DNA of 64,000 bases from Nonomuraea harbinensis (GCF_019396385.1 NZ_JAHKRN010000004.1:273726-337725), one strand, 5' to 3'; positions 1-9,033 are shown, counted from the stretch's first letter. The notes: generated by a model not told the origin, from the letters alone. Program-made: numbers and translations.

Positions 1-189
1 CGGGCCGACGAAGGCCGCGTCGTCGCCACGACGGACGCCCTCGGCGTCCTGCTCGACCTGCGGATCCACCCGGTGAGCCGGAGCCGGCTGGACGCCCGCC
101 GGCTCGCCGACGAGATCCTCGCCGCCATCACCCGTGCGGAGGAGGAAGCCGAGACCGCCAGATCCCGCCTCCTGCCCGGCCTCCACTGA
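1..189 (+). CDS. YbaB/EbfC-like nucleoid-associated protein, C-terminal part
   Basis: Open frame from the first base to a TGA at 187-189; the start lies outside the window. The 62 visible residues read like the C-terminal half of an actinobacterial YbaB/EbfC-family protein: a short beta-rich stretch (GRVVATTDALGVLLDLRIHP) followed by an Ala/Arg/Glu-rich helix. Members are small dimeric DNA-binding proteins, and in actinomycetes they are often encoded beside WXG100/mycosin genes, as here. The assignment rests on pattern and context only, because the N-terminus is missing. Confidence 0.6.
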   Translation, partial: RADEGRVVATTDALGVLLDLRIHPVSRSRLDARRLADEILAAITRAEEEAETARSRLLPGLH

Positions 190-194
190 CAGGA

Positions 195-234
195 AAGAAA
201 ACCCCCTCCAGGGCCTCCTGGAGGGGGTTTTCTT
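195..234. terminator. Bidirectional intrinsic terminator
   Basis: Perfect 18-bp inverted repeat (195-212 with 217-234) with a 4-nt loop. The outer stem is A/T-rich, giving a T-run on either strand. It sits between two convergent genes, so it can end transcription from both sides. Confidence 0.9.
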
Positions 235-279
235 AGGACTCGTCCCCCTCCGGCATCACCCGGAGGGGGGCTACCTGGG

Positions 280-2385
280 TCAGCCGCAGTTGCCCCAGCC
301 GGTCCTCATGCCTTCGTCGCCGACGCTGCCGGAGAAACGGACGCACTTGCCCTTGGCGGGCAGCTTGACCGGTCCGGCGTAGTACTGGTACTCGCCCAGA
401 GCGGTCTTCGCCTCGCCGCCCTGCACCTCCAGCGTGACGCTCACGTCGGAGGCCTTGCCGACGTTCACCCGCTTCAGGGTGACCGCGCAGTTCTCACCGG
501 TGGCGTTGTTCCAGAGCTGGTAGGTCTCGCCGCCCTTGAACGCCTCCTGGCGCTGCACGACGAAGCCGGAACCGCAGACCTGGACGGCCGTGTACGGGTT
601 CTTCGCCGAGGGCGTCGCGGTCGGCTTCTTGGTCGGCGTCGCGGTCGGCTTGACCGTCGCCGTGGGCTTCGCCGTGGCCGTGGGCTTGGCCGTGGGCGGC
701 GCCGTGTCCGCCGGGGGCGGCTCCGGCGCGGCGGTCTCCGTGACGGTCGGCGTCGGCGTGACCGTCACCGTGACCGTCGGGGAGGGCGTCGGGGTCGGGG
801 TCGGCGTCTGCGTGACGGTGACCGTCGGCGTCGGATGGACCATGTCCTCCGACTTCGACGGGCGCGGCCTCGACCGCTCCGTCTGCGTCGCGTCGGAGGG
901 CTCCGTCACGGTCACCGTCGGCTGCGCCTGGGTCGGCTGCGTGACCGACTGGGTGGCGATCTGCACGGGCGTCGGCACGGTGCTCAGCTCCGGCGGCGCG
1001 GGCGACTGCGACTCCCAGTCGTTGGGCAGCACCATGGGGCCGACGTCGTTCGGGTTGCCGTTGGTCGGGCTGGCCCACGGCACCGTCACCTCGGGCTGGC
1101 TCTGCTGAGGCTCACCCTGCGGCGGCGGGTTCTGCTCCGCCTGCGCGACGCCGTTCTCCACCTTCTCGCTGCCGGAGCCCCGCCCGTCGGCCTGGTCCCC
1201 GGCCGCGGCCACCGGCTCGAAGCGCTGGGTCGAGGCGTACTGGTTGGCGCCCCAGAGCCCCACACCGGACAGCAGCGCCAGCGCGCCCACCGCGGCCACC
1301 AGACCCGCGGGGAACTTGCGCCGCGGGCTGGAGGACACCGTCTGCCCCGCCACGGGCGCCTGCCGCGTCTGCTCGCGCGGCGGCTCCCAGGCCGGGGCCG
1401 GCGGCGGCATCGGCACGCCCTGCATCGGCTCGGCGCTCCCCTGCAGCGCTCCCTGCGGAGGCACGCCGGGGTGCCCGCCCTGCTGGGGCACGGGCGGCGG
1501 CCCCCAGGACTGCTGCGGAGGCACGCCCTGAGGCGGCATCATCTGCGTCGGCACGCCGTCGAGCGGCACCCCCTGCACGGGCACGCCCTGCAGAGGCTCT
1601 CCGTCGGCCTGGGCGCCCTTCTGGGCGACGACCCCGCCGCGCTTGTCGCCGAGGAGCTGCAGCAGCGCCATGTACGTGGTCGGCCGCTGCGCGACGTCCT
1701 TGGACAGCGCCGACATCACCACCCGGCGCAGCGGCTCGGCCAGGTCGCCGAGCTCGGGCTGCGCGTTCAGCAGCGCGTCCTCGTCATGGCCGAACGGCGG
1801 CTGCCCGGTCGCGGCGAACACCACGGTCGCCGCCCAGGCGAACACGTCGGCGTAGGGCCCGTACGCCAGGCCCCTGACCTGCTCCGGAGCCCGGAAGCCC
1901 AGCTCGCCGACCGGCTCGCCCTGGTCCAGGTCGGTCACACGGGGGCCGTCGGCGCCGAGGATGACGTTGTGCGGGGTGAGACCCCGGTGGGTGATGCCGG
2001 CCAGGTGGACCGCGGTCAGCGCAGTGAGCACCCCCACGGCCACCCGTTCCAGGCCGTCGCCGTCGAGCGGGCCGTCCTCGGCCACCACCTCGGCGAGCGT
2101 GCGGCCCTCGACGTACTCACGGGCCACGTAGAGGTGGTCGCCGTGCTCGCCGGCCTCCAAAGTCCTGGCGACGTACGCGCTGGACACGCGCTGCACCCCG
2201 GTGAGCCTCGCGACGCCGTCGTCGCCGCCCTCCGGCACTGGAGGCAATAACTTGATCACTGTCAGCGGCGCGTCATCGGACTCCTTGCCGAGGAACACCG
2301 CTCCGCGCGGCCCGTCAGCCAACCGTCCTGAGATGACGTACGCGCCCAGCTTTTCGGGATCACCCGGCAGCAGGGGGTGCATCTC
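280..2385 (-). CDS. Membrane-anchored Ser/Thr kinase-like protein, probable pseudokinase
   Basis: About 701 aa. Residues 1-250 form a Hanks-type kinase fold: a Gly-rich loop, VIK with the ATP lysine (about K45), the catalytic-loop segment THRGLTPHN and an intact APE (about 166-168). The invariant HRD aspartate is Gly (codon GGT), and DFG reads DLD. A Pro/Gln/Gly-rich juxtamembrane linker follows, then one membrane helix (about 359-379), a long Pro/Thr/Val-rich extracellular stalk and a roughly 75-residue C-terminal domain with three or four cysteines. I chose the ATG at 2385 because GAAGGG lies 6 nt upstream; an upstream ATG at 2421 has no ribosome site. It follows WXG100 and mycosin genes on the same strand, so a role tied to type VII secretion or envelope sensing is likely. 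Loss of the catalytic base suggests scaffolding or ligand sensing rather than phosphotransfer. Confidence 0.85.
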   Translation of the reverse strand, partial: EMHPLLPGDPEKLGAYVISGRLADGPRGAVFLGKESDDAPLTVIKLLPPVPEGGDDGVARLTGVQRVSSAYVARTLEAGEHGDHLYVAREYVEGRTLAEVVAEDGPLDGDGLERVAVGVLTALTAVHLAGITHRGLTPHNVILGADGPRVTDLDQGEPVGELGFRAPEQVRGLAYGPYADVFAWAATVVFAATGQPPFGHDEDALLNAQPELGDLAEPLRRVVMSALSKDVAQRPTTYMALLQLLGDKRGGVVAQKGAQADGEPLQGVPVQGVPLDGVPTQMMPPQGVPPQQSWGPPPVPQQGGHPGVPPQGALQGSAEPMQGVPMPPPAPAWEPPREQTRQAPVAGQTVSSSPRRKFPAGLVAAVGALALLSGVGLWGANQYASTQRFEPVAAAGDQADGRGSGSEKVENGVAQAEQNPPPQGEPQQSQPEVTVPWASPTNGNPNDVGPMVLPNDWESQSPAPPELSTVPTPVQIATQSVTQPTQAQPTVTVTEPSDATQTERSRPRPSKSEDMVHPTPTVTVTQTPTPTPTPSPTVTVTVTPTPTVTETAAPEPPPADTAPPTAKPTATAKPTATVKPTATPTKKPTATPSAKNPYTAVQVCGSGFVVQRQEAFKGGETYQLWNNATGENCAVTLKRVNVGKASDVSVTLEVQGGEAKTALGEYQYYAGPVKLPAKGKCVRFSGSVGDEGMRTGWGNCG

Positions 2386-2490
2386 CATCCCTTCAGTAAA
2401 ACCATGATCTCGAAGGGACATTCAACCGCATCTACCACTTTTGCATCAGTAGTTTCACCGACGAATTGACAATTCACCCACAGGACAGCC

Positions 2491-3636
2491 TCAAGACGTC
2501 CTGCCGGGCCGCCAGCCCCGGCGCCGGCCCAGCGGCACGAGCAGCGCCAGCGCCACCGCCACCATGGCGGCGAGCAGCGCCCCGCCCCCCACCGCCGTGG
2601 CGATGCCGATGGCGGTCTCGTCGCGGGGCGGGACCTTGGCGATGGCGTCGGCCGGCAGCGCGGTCGGCGGCGGATCGGCCACCACGGGCGCGTTGGCGGC
2701 CTCGTACGGCAGCACGGCCGTGACCGCGAGCACCGGGTTCACCATGCCCGCGCCGGTGCCCGCGCCGGCCGTGCCGTCGGCGGTGGCGATGATGCGCCGG
2801 CGCACCTGCTCCTGGTTGAGCCCCGGGAAGCGGGCCCGGACCAGGGCGGCGGTGCCGGCCACGTACGGGGTGGCGTAGCTGGTGCCCTCCAGGCCGCGCT
2901 TGTAGGCCTTGCCCGGCCAGGGGGCGGTGATGTCCGTGCCGGGGCCGACCACGCCGACCGGGGTGGCGGCGTTGGAGGAGTCGACGCGGCGGCCGTCGGG
3001 CGCGGCCCCGCCCACGGACAGCACGCCGTCGTAGGCCGCGGGATAGGCGGGCACGCTCTCGTCGTCGGGGCCGGTGACGTTCCCGGCGGCGGCCACCACG
3101 ACGATGTCGCTGGCCAGCGCCCGCTGCACCGCGGCCCGCAGGGACGTGTGGTCGGAGGCGCGCACGGAGACGTTGATCACATCGGCCCCGGCGTCGACCG
3201 CGTGGTTGATGGCGTCGACCAGCTTGCGGATGTCGCCGTCCCTCTTGTTGCTCTGCTTGAGCACGACGAGCCTGGCGTCGGGCGCGACGCCGTGGAAGGG
3301 GACGCCGGCCACGTAGCGGGCGGCGATGATGCCGGAGACGGCGGTGCCGTGGCCCACGCAGTCGTGGTGACCGGTGTGCGTCTCGTCGACGATCTTGGAG
3401 ACGCGCAGCTGCGGGTGGCCGTAGTCGACGCCGCTGTCGATGACGGCGACCGTCACCCCGGCGCCCCTGGTCAGCCGCCAGGCGTTCTTGACGTCGAGAC
3501 GTTTCTGCGCCCACGGCTCGCCGGCGGGCAGCTGGAGCGTGCCCTTCTCCGGTCTGCAGTCGTCGGGCGCGGCCGCCGCGGGAACCGCGACGAGGTGCAG
3601 GGCGAGCAGGCTCGCCAGGAGGGCGCGACCGATCAT
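2491..3636 (-). CDS. mycP: Type VII secretion-associated serine protease (mycosin)
   Basis: 381 aa subtilisin-family (S8) protease. A Sec signal peptide (1-23) precedes the catalytic triad Asp67 (VIDSGVD), His96 (GHGT) and Ser253 (GTSYATPYVAG). Two N-terminal cysteines (27, 93) could form the disulfide typical of mycosins. A Pro-rich spacer and one C-terminal membrane helix (about 346-371) ending in basic residues anchor it outside the membrane. Mycosins process ESX substrates and stabilise the secretion complex. It lies directly downstream of a WXG100 gene, which supports this role. No other ESX machinery genes (EccB-EccE) are in the window. Confidence 0.93.
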   Translation of the reverse strand: MIGRALLASLLALHLVAVPAAAAPDDCRPEKGTLQLPAGEPWAQKRLDVKNAWRLTRGAGVTVAVIDSGVDYGHPQLRVSKIVDETHTGHHDCVGHGTAVSGIIAARYVAGVPFHGVAPDARLVVLKQSNKRDGDIRKLVDAINHAVDAGADVINVSVRASDHTSLRAAVQRALASDIVVVAAAGNVTGPDDESVPAYPAAYDGVLSVGGAAPDGRRVDSSNAATPVGVVGPGTDITAPWPGKAYKRGLEGTSYATPYVAGTAALVRARFPGLNQEQVRRRIIATADGTAGAGTGAGMVNPVLAVTAVLPYEAANAPVVADPPPTALPADAIAKVPPRDETAIGIATAVGGGALLAAMVAVALALLVPLGRRRGWRPGRTS

Positions 3637-3668
3637 GTCGGGAAAGCGTAGCGCGCCCGGGCCGGCGC

Positions 3669-3701
3669 GCGGAGGCCCCGACCCCGGACCGGGGCCTCCG
3701 C
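3669..3701 (-). terminator. Hairpin between WXG100 and mycosin genes
   Basis: Perfect 11-bp stem (3669-3679 with 3691-3701) and an 11-nt loop, all G/C-rich, with no T-run. It lies just after the WXG100 stop codon and before the mycosin start. It may partly terminate or stabilise the upstream message, letting the small secreted protein be made in excess over the protease. Confidence 0.6.
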
Positions 3702-3711
3702 GGCGCCGCCG

Positions 3712-3984
3712 TCAGCGGGTCGCGGACTCGATGTTGCCCCGGTAGGTGTCGATGACCCGGGACGCCTCGACGAGCTCCTCGGTCATGCGCTGGAAGGCGG
3801 TCCGGTAGTTCTGCCAGGCGCCCTGGAACTTCTGGGCTCCCGGGCCGGTCCAGGCCGTGCCGACCTTGGCGGCCTCCTTGTCCAGCGCCGCCATCGTGGC
3901 GCGCACCGCCTCGGACTGCTGCTTGAACTGAGCGGACATCGCCTGCATCTCTGCAGGGTCGCCGCCGAGCATGCTCTGGCTCAC
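3712..3984 (-). CDS. WXG100-family type VII secretion protein
   Basis: 90 aa, the standard length for WXG100 proteins, with the W-x-G turn at residues 45-47 (AWTGPGA) between two predicted amphipathic helices. GTG start with AGGAG 6 nt upstream. Family members form helical-hairpin dimers that are exported by ESX systems. The usual C-terminal Y-x-x-x-D/E secretion signal is not exact (YRGNIE has one extra residue), so export may depend on a partner. It is first in a leftward cluster with mycosin and a kinase-like protein. Confidence 0.9.
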   Translation of the reverse strand: MSQSMLGGDPAEMQAMSAQFKQQSEAVRATMAALDKEAAKVGTAWTGPGAQKFQGAWQNYRTAFQRMTEELVEASRVIDTYRGNIESATR

Positions 3985-4162
3985 GCAAACCTCCTGGTTG
4001 GGGACGCTGAGTCGGACGGGGAAGCGCCCTCACCCTAGATGCGCCCCCACCGCCTCGTCGGCCTCCATACCGAGCGGCTATGGCCCCCTACGACCCGACC
4101 CACCTGCGGATGATCGATTTGCAGCACTTACACTCCCCTCAGTGCTCGCCGAGGAAGGATGG

Positions 4163-5914
4163 ATGTCGGTGCAGAAGGTTCTCATCGCCAATCGCGGCGA
4201 GATCGCCGTACGGGTGGCTCGCGCGTGCAAGGACGCCGGGATCGGGAGCGTGGCCGTCTACGCCGAGCAGGACCGGGACGCCCTCCACGTGAAAGTCGCC
4301 GACGAGGCGTACGCGCTGGGCGGTCAGTCGCCCGCGGAGACCTACCTCGACTTCGGCAAGCTGCTCGACGTCGCGGCGCGGTCGGGAGCCGACGCGGTGC
4401 ACCCCGGTTACGGCTTCCTGGCCGAGAACGCCGGCTTCGCCCAGGCGGTCATCGACGCGGGCCTGATCTGGATCGGCCCGCCGCCCTCCGCCATCGCCGC
4501 GCTCGGCGACAAGGTGCAGGCCAGGCACATCGCCCAGAAGGTGGGCGCGCCGCTGGTCGCCGGCACCAAGGACCCCGTGTCCGGGGCCGACGAGGTCGTC
4601 GCGTTCGCCGAGGAGCACGGCCTGCCGATCGCGATCAAGGCCGCTTACGGCGGCGGCGGGCGCGGCATCAAGGTCGCCCGCCGGCTGGAGGAGGTCGCCG
4701 AGCTGTACGAGTCGGCGGTGCGCGAGGCGGTGGCCGCCTTCGGCCGGGGTGAGTGCTTCGTCGAGCGCTACCTCGACCGGCCGCGGCACGTCGAGACGCA
4801 GTGCCTGGCCGACAGCCACGGCGACGTCGTCGTGGTCAGCACCCGCGACTGCTCCCTGCAGCGCCGCCACCAGAAGCTCGTGGAGGAGGCCCCCGCGCCC
4901 TTCCTCAGCCAGGAGCAGCTCGACATCCTCTACACCAGCTCCAAGGCCATTCTCAAGGAGGCCGGCTACGTGGGGGCCGGCACCTGCGAGTTCCTCGTCG
5001 GCCAGGACGGCACGATCTCCTTCCTGGAGGTCAACACCCGTCTCCAGGTCGAGCACCCGGTGACCGAGGAGGTCGCGGGGGTCGACCTCGTACGCGAGAT
5101 GTTCCGGATCGCCGACGGCGAGCCGCTCGGCTACGGCGACCCCGAGCTGCGCGGCCACTCGATCGAGTTCCGCATCAACGCCGAGGACGCGGGCCGCAAC
5201 TTCCTGCCCGCGCCGGGCACCCTCACCGCCATGCGGGCGCCGTCGGGTCCCGGCGTGCGGCTCGACGCCGGCTACGAGACCGGCATGACCGTGCCGGGCG
5301 CGTTCGACTCGCTGGTGGCCAAGCTGATCGTGACCGGCCGCACCCGCCTGGAGGCCCTGGAGCGGTCGCGGCGCGCGCTGGCCGAGTTCGAGATCGACGG
5401 CATGCCGACGGTGCTGCCGTTCCACCGGGCGATCGTGTCGGACCCGGCGTTCACCTCCGACCCGTTCACCGTCCACACGCGGTGGATCGAGACCGAGTTC
5501 GACAACACCATCCCCCCGTACGCGGGAGAGACCCACGCCGACGAGCCCGAGCCGCGCGAGACGGTCACGGTCGAGGTCGGCGGCAAGCGGCTGGAGGTCG
5601 TGCTGCCCGCGGGCCTCGGCGCGGCCGCCCCGGCCGCGTCGGGCGCGAAGAAGCCCCGGCGCGCGGCGGGCGGCGCGAAGAAGGCGGCCGCGAGCGGCGA
5701 TGCGCTGGTCTCCCCGATGCAGGGCACGATCGTCAAGGTCGTGGCCGGCGACGGCGCCACGGTCGCCGAGGGCGACACCGTGGTGGTGCTGGAGGCCATG
5801 AAGATGGAGCAGCCGCTGACGGCGCACAAGTCCGGCGTCATCACCGGCCTCTCCGCGGACGTCGGCCAGACGGTCACGTCCGGGGCGACGATCTGCGAGA
5901 TCAAGGACACGTGA
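4163..5914 (+). CDS. Acyl-CoA carboxylase alpha subunit (biotin carboxylase plus biotin carrier)
   Basis: 583 aa. Residues 1-450 are a biotin carboxylase with ATP-grasp fold: [10 protein letters not shown] at the N-terminus, a Gly-rich ATP loop, and [14 protein letters not shown] carrying catalytic residues. After an Ala/Lys-rich linker comes a biotinyl domain with EAMKM; Lys547, 36 residues from the C-terminus, is the biotin site. This is the actinobacterial AccA architecture (AccA2/AccA3 type) that works with separate beta subunits on acetyl- or propionyl-CoA. The ATG at 4163 was chosen because GAGGAAGG lies just upstream and it matches the family N-terminus. No carboxyltransferase gene is adjacent, so the substrate is not settled. 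Confidence 0.95.
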   Translation: MSVQKVLIANRGEIAVRVARACKDAGIGSVAVYAEQDRDALHVKVADEAYALGGQSPAETYLDFGKLLDVAARSGADAVHPGYGFLAENAGFAQAVIDAGLIWIGPPPSAIAALGDKVQARHIAQKVGAPLVAGTKDPVSGADEVVAFAEEHGLPIAIKAAYGGGGRGIKVARRLEEVAELYESAVREAVAAFGRGECFVERYLDRPRHVETQCLADSHGDVVVVSTRDCSLQRRHQKLVEEAPAPFLSQEQLDILYTSSKAILKEAGYVGAGTCEFLVGQDGTISFLEVNTRLQVEHPVTEEVAGVDLVREMFRIADGEPLGYGDPELRGHSIEFRINAEDAGRNFLPAPGTLTAMRAPSGPGVRLDAGYETGMTVPGAFDSLVAKLIVTGRTRLEALERSRRALAEFEIDGMPTVLPFHRAIVSDPAFTSDPFTVHTRWIETEFDNTIPPYAGETHADEPEPRETVTVEVGGKRLEVVLPAGLGAAAPAASGAKKPRRAAGGAKKAAASGDALVSPMQGTIVKVVAGDGATVAEGDTVVVLEAMKMEQPLTAHKSGVITGLSADVGQTVTSGATICEIKDT

Positions 5915-5917
5915 CGG

Positions 5918-5948
5918 CGATATCGGGCCCCACGCGGGCCCGATATCG
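5918..5948. terminator. Hairpin after carboxylase gene
   Basis: Perfect 13-bp inverted repeat (5918-5930 with 5936-5948) with a 5-nt loop, beginning 4 nt after the stop codon. There is no T-run, as is common for actinomycete terminators. Confidence 0.75.
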
Positions 5949-6094
5949 GCGATGCCGGAAGTGAGGACCACCCGGCGTTCCCCAGATCCGCCGGGGGGCT
6001 CGCGCGCCGGGAGGGCTTCTGGCGGGTAACGTGCCCAGTGAGGAACTTTGCCGACCGCCCGTTCGTCCTCATGGGCGAAGGAGGCTTGCTGCCA

Positions 6095-7477
6095 ATGACA
6101 CATCCGCTGCGCCGCGCAGGGGCCGCGATCGCGGTTCTCGTCGCCGGTCTATTCGTCACTCTTGCGCTGTCAACTGCGGCCATAGCCGCGGCGGCGCCGC
6201 CCGATGCCCAGACGGTGCTCTCCCATTGGAAGGGCGGCGACCCACTCTATGTGCAGTCCGGGTCCGCGCTGAGCTCTGACCAGCAGTCCGAGATCCGCGA
6301 CGCGCTCAAGGACTCCAAGAACGACATCTATCTGGCCGCGCTGCCCGACGACACGGTGACCGACCCCGCCGGCTACATCAAGCAGCTCGGCGACGCGGTG
6401 TCCGAGGCCAAGAAGTCCTCGTCGGGCGGCCAGTGGACCGTCGCCGTGCTCGACGGCCCGACGCTGTTCGCCGCGTCCAACTTCGGCAAGGCCGGCATGA
6501 CCGACCAGCTGTCGAAGCTCGCCGTGCGCAACAACGACGACGTCGTCTCCGGCATGGAGGACTTCATCGCCCGGGTCAACCTCATGGCCGAGGGCAAGAC
6601 GCGCTCCGCGCTCGACTCCGGCCCGGTCAACGACGGCAGCGGCTTCGGCGCGCTGGCCACGCTGGGCGTGCTCGCGGTGGCCGGCGGTGGCGGCTACTTC
6701 CTCTACTCGCGCAACAAGAAGAAGAAGCAGGCCATCCAGGACGCCAAGGACCTGGCCGCGGTCAAGCAGACCGTCGAGGAGGACGTCACCAAGTTCGGTG
6801 AGGAGATCACCGCGCTCGACACCGACGTCGTGCTCTCCGGCGAGGGCGGCAAGCACATCGACGAGTGGGCGCAGGCTCTCGACTCCTACGAGAAGGCCAA
6901 GACGCAGCTCGCCGCGATCGAGCGGGCCGACCAGGTCCGCGAGGTCACCGGGACGCTCGAGGAGGGCCGCTACGCCCTCGCCGTGGTGAAGGCCAGGGTC
7001 GACAACCAGCCGGTGCCCGAGCGGCGCGCCCCCTGCTTCTTCAACCCGCAGCACGGCCCCTCCCTGCGCGACGTGCGCTGGGCCCCGCCCGGTGGCGTGG
7101 TCCGCGACGTGCCCGCCTGCAAGGCCGACGCCGAGGCGGTGGAGCGCGGCTTCGACCCGCAGATGCGCGAGGTCATGGTCGACGGTCAGCGCCGTCCCTA
7201 CTACGACGCGGGCCCGGCCTACCAGCCGTACGCCTACGGCTACTACGGCGGCTTCGGCGACATCATGACCGGCATGTTCATCGGCACCATGATGGGCTCC
7301 ATGATGGGCTGGGGCATGGGCGGCATGATGATGGGCGGCATGATGGGCGGCGGCTACGACGCCGGTGCCGGCGGTGACTTCGGCGGCGGTGGCGACTTCG
7401 GCGGCGGCGGAGACTTCGGCGGCGGTGGCGGCTGGGGCGACTTCGGCGGCGGCGACTTCGGTGGCGGCGACTGGTAG
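6095..7477 (+). CDS. Membrane protein with coiled coil and Met/Gly-rich tail, function unknown
   Basis: 460 aa. An N-terminal Sec signal (1-36) leads to an outward domain of about 130 residues, one membrane helix (GFGALATLGVLAVAGGGGYF), a basic KKKK stop and a cytoplasmic coiled-coil region rich in Lys/Asp/Glu. A conserved-looking segment follows with RRAPCFFNP and a paired Cys (VPACKAD). The tail holds a hydrophobic block with more than ten Met among Gly, then six GDFGGG-type repeats ending in GDW. The start at 6095 has GAAGGAGG 10 nt upstream. The topology resembles uncharacterised actinobacterial membrane proteins with a TPM-like outer domain; no function is claimed. A UUCG-loop terminator follows. 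Confidence 0.8.
   Translation: MTHPLRRAGAAIAVLVAGLFVTLALSTAAIAAAAPPDAQTVLSHWKGGDPLYVQSGSALSSDQQSEIRDALKDSKNDIYLAALPDDTVTDPAGYIKQLGDAVSEAKKSSSGGQWTVAVLDGPTLFAASNFGKAGMTDQLSKLAVRNNDDVVSGMEDFIARVNLMAEGKTRSALDSGPVNDGSGFGALATLGVLAVAGGGGYFLYSRNKKKKQAIQDAKDLAAVKQTVEEDVTKFGEEITALDTDVVLSGEGGKHIDEWAQALDSYEKAKTQLAAIERADQVREVTGTLEEGRYALAVVKARVDNQPVPERRAPCFFNPQHGPSLRDVRWAPPGGVVRDVPACKADAEAVERGFDPQMREVMVDGQRRPYYDAGPAYQPYAYGYYGGFGDIMTGMFIGTMMGSMMGWGMGGMMMGGMMGGGYDAGAGGDFGGGGDFGGGGDFGGGGGWGDFGGGDFGGGDW
7374..7473 (+). repeat. Tandem repeats encoding GDFGGG
   Basis: Imperfect 15-21-nt tandem repeats of the GACTTCGGCGGCGGT type at the 3' end of the Met/Gly-rich membrane protein gene. They encode about six GDFGGG units. 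Such arrays tend to vary in copy number between strains. Confidence 0.75.
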
Positions 7478-7499
7478 CCCACCCTCACTCACCAGCATG

Positions 7500-7528
7500 A
7501 GCGCGCTCCCTTCGGGGGGCGCGCTTTT
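7500..7528 (+). terminator. Intrinsic terminator with UUCG tetraloop
   Basis: 11-bp stem (7500-7510 with 7515-7525, one G-U pair), a TTCG loop at 7511-7514 and a TTTT tail. It lies 22 nt after the stop of the membrane protein gene. Confidence 0.88.
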
Positions 7529-7555
7529 CGCTGTCCGTCGCGGCGTTTTGGGGAT

Positions 7556-7581
7556 ACTCCGAAATTACGTAATATCGGAGT
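7556..7581 (+). promoter_or_regulatory. 26-bp palindrome overlapping the start region of the serine hydrolase gene
   Basis: Near-perfect dyad, 12 of 13 pairs, with the AT-rich centre ATTACGTAAT and arms ACTCCGA/TCGGAGT. It ends 1 nt before the ATG, and its right arm contains the only ribosome-site-like GGAG. In a 70 percent GC genome an AT-rich palindrome here is most simply an operator that blocks transcription start or ribosome access. The cognate regulator is not identifiable in the window. Confidence 0.65.
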
Positions 7582-7582
7582 T

Positions 7583-9031
7583 ATGAAGCGAGCAGCAGCC
7601 CTGGCCGCCCTCGTCGTGGCCGCCCTCGCCCTGTTCCCGGCCCCGAGGCCGCCCGCGCTGGGCGAGGCGACGACCGGCGACCCCGCCCTGGCGAAGCTGG
7701 TACGGAGCGCCGCCGGGGAGGGCGGATACCGGGGGCTGTCGGTCGCCCTCGTCGAGGACGGCCGGATCCGCCACGCCGGGGTGGGCGACACCGGCGGCCC
7801 CGACCCGCGCCCGGTGGACCAGGACACGTCCTACGAGCTGGGGTCGATCGCCAAGCCGATGACCGGGATGCTGCTGGCGAGCCTGGCCGAGGAGGGGCTC
7901 TCCCCCGGCACGCCGGTGCGCGAGAAGCTGCCGGGCGTCCGCTTCTCCGATCCCGCCGTCGGGTCGGCCACCCTCGCCGAGCTCTCCTCGCACCGCGCGG
8001 GGGTGCCCAGCGTCCGCGTGACGCCGCTCTCGTTCCTCCGCTCGTACCTGTACGTCTTCGCCGGCCAGGACCCGTACGGCCCCGCGGGGACGCGGAGCAT
8101 GCTGGACGACGCCGCGGCCGTCTCCGCCGGAGACCGGGGGGAGGTCGCGTACTCCAACCTCGGCGTGGCGCTGCTCGGCCAGGCCCTGGCCGAGCACGCG
8201 GGCACCGGCTACGAGGACCTGCTGCGCGGGCGGATCCTCGCCCCGCTCGGCATGGACTCGACCGTCGTGCTCGGGCCGGACGAGCCGCTGCCCGCCGGTC
8301 ACGCGCACGGCGAGGAGAAGAACGGGCTGCCCATGGAGCCGTGGCGCGACCACGGCCACGCGGGCGCGGGCGGCGCCGTCTGGTCCACCTCCCACGACGT
8401 GGCCCGGCTCGTCCAGGGCGTGATGGCGGGCTCCGCGCCGGGCGCGGACGCCGCGACGCCGCGGTTCGACGCCGGCCGGGACGAGCGGATCGGCTACGGC
8501 TGGTTCACCACCCGGCACGGCGAGCGGGAGATCACCTGGCACAACGGCGGGACCGGCGGGTTCCGCACCTACGCGGGCTTCGACCGGGCGTCCGGCCGGG
8601 GCGTGGTGGTCATGGGCAACACCGGCACGCCGGTGGACGGCGTGGGCCTGCGCCTGCTCGGGGTCGAGGCGCCGGACGACGACGGCCCGGAGATCCGGCC
8701 GCTGGTCTTCGCCCTGACCTTCCCCTTCGCCGGGCTGGGCCTGCTCTACTCGGCGTTCCGCACGCCGGGGCTGGACCGGGTGTCGGTGGTCAGCCGCGTC
8801 CTGTACGGGATGCTGTTCCTCGGGCTGGGGCACACGGCGGGCGCCTGGGGGGTCGTCCCGCCGTTCGTGTGGGCCCTGGGGGCGGGGGTCCTGGGCGCGG
8901 CCACGGCCGCCGCGCTGACCCGCTGGCCCGGTCTGCCGCTCAGCGCGAAGCCGGTGAGGTGGCACACCTGGCTGTCCCCCGCGATCCCGGCCGCCCTGCT
9001 GATCGGTTTCGCGGTCGTCCTCGTGACCTGA
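7583..9031 (+). CDS. Beta-lactamase-fold serine hydrolase with C-terminal membrane domain
   Basis: 482 aa. N-terminal signal or anchor (1-22), then a class C beta-lactamase/DD-peptidase fold: SIAK with Ser88/Lys91, the YSN triad at 190-192 and HNGG at 320-323 in place of KTG. Residues about 375-482 add four hydrophobic helices. Enzymes of this group are esterases, D-amino peptidases or PBP-related hydrolases acting outside the cell; the substrate cannot be inferred. The ATG has a very short GGAG spacing (2 nt) within a palindrome, so translation may be leaderless or tightly controlled. It converges on the LacI gene with only 2 nt between the stops. Confidence 0.88.
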   Translation: MKRAAALAALVVAALALFPAPRPPALGEATTGDPALAKLVRSAAGEGGYRGLSVALVEDGRIRHAGVGDTGGPDPRPVDQDTSYELGSIAKPMTGMLLASLAEEGLSPGTPVREKLPGVRFSDPAVGSATLAELSSHRAGVPSVRVTPLSFLRSYLYVFAGQDPYGPAGTRSMLDDAAAVSAGDRGEVAYSNLGVALLGQALAEHAGTGYEDLLRGRILAPLGMDSTVVLGPDEPLPAGHAHGEEKNGLPMEPWRDHGHAGAGGAVWSTSHDVARLVQGVMAGSAPGADAATPRFDAGRDERIGYGWFTTRHGEREITWHNGGTGGFRTYAGFDRASGRGVVVMGNTGTPVDGVGLRLLGVEAPDDDGPEIRPLVFALTFPFAGLGLLYSAFRTPGLDRVSVVSRVLYGMLFLGLGHTAGAWGVVPPFVWALGAGVLGAATAAALTRWPGLPLSAKPVRWHTWLSPAIPAALLIGFAVVLVT

Positions 9032-9033
9032 GG

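Noticed and set aside
835..2250. Long plus-strand open frame opposite the kinase-like gene
   Set aside because: Its composition (Arg/His/Leu/Gly) is that of an antisense shadow; the kinase domain motifs lie on the other strand.
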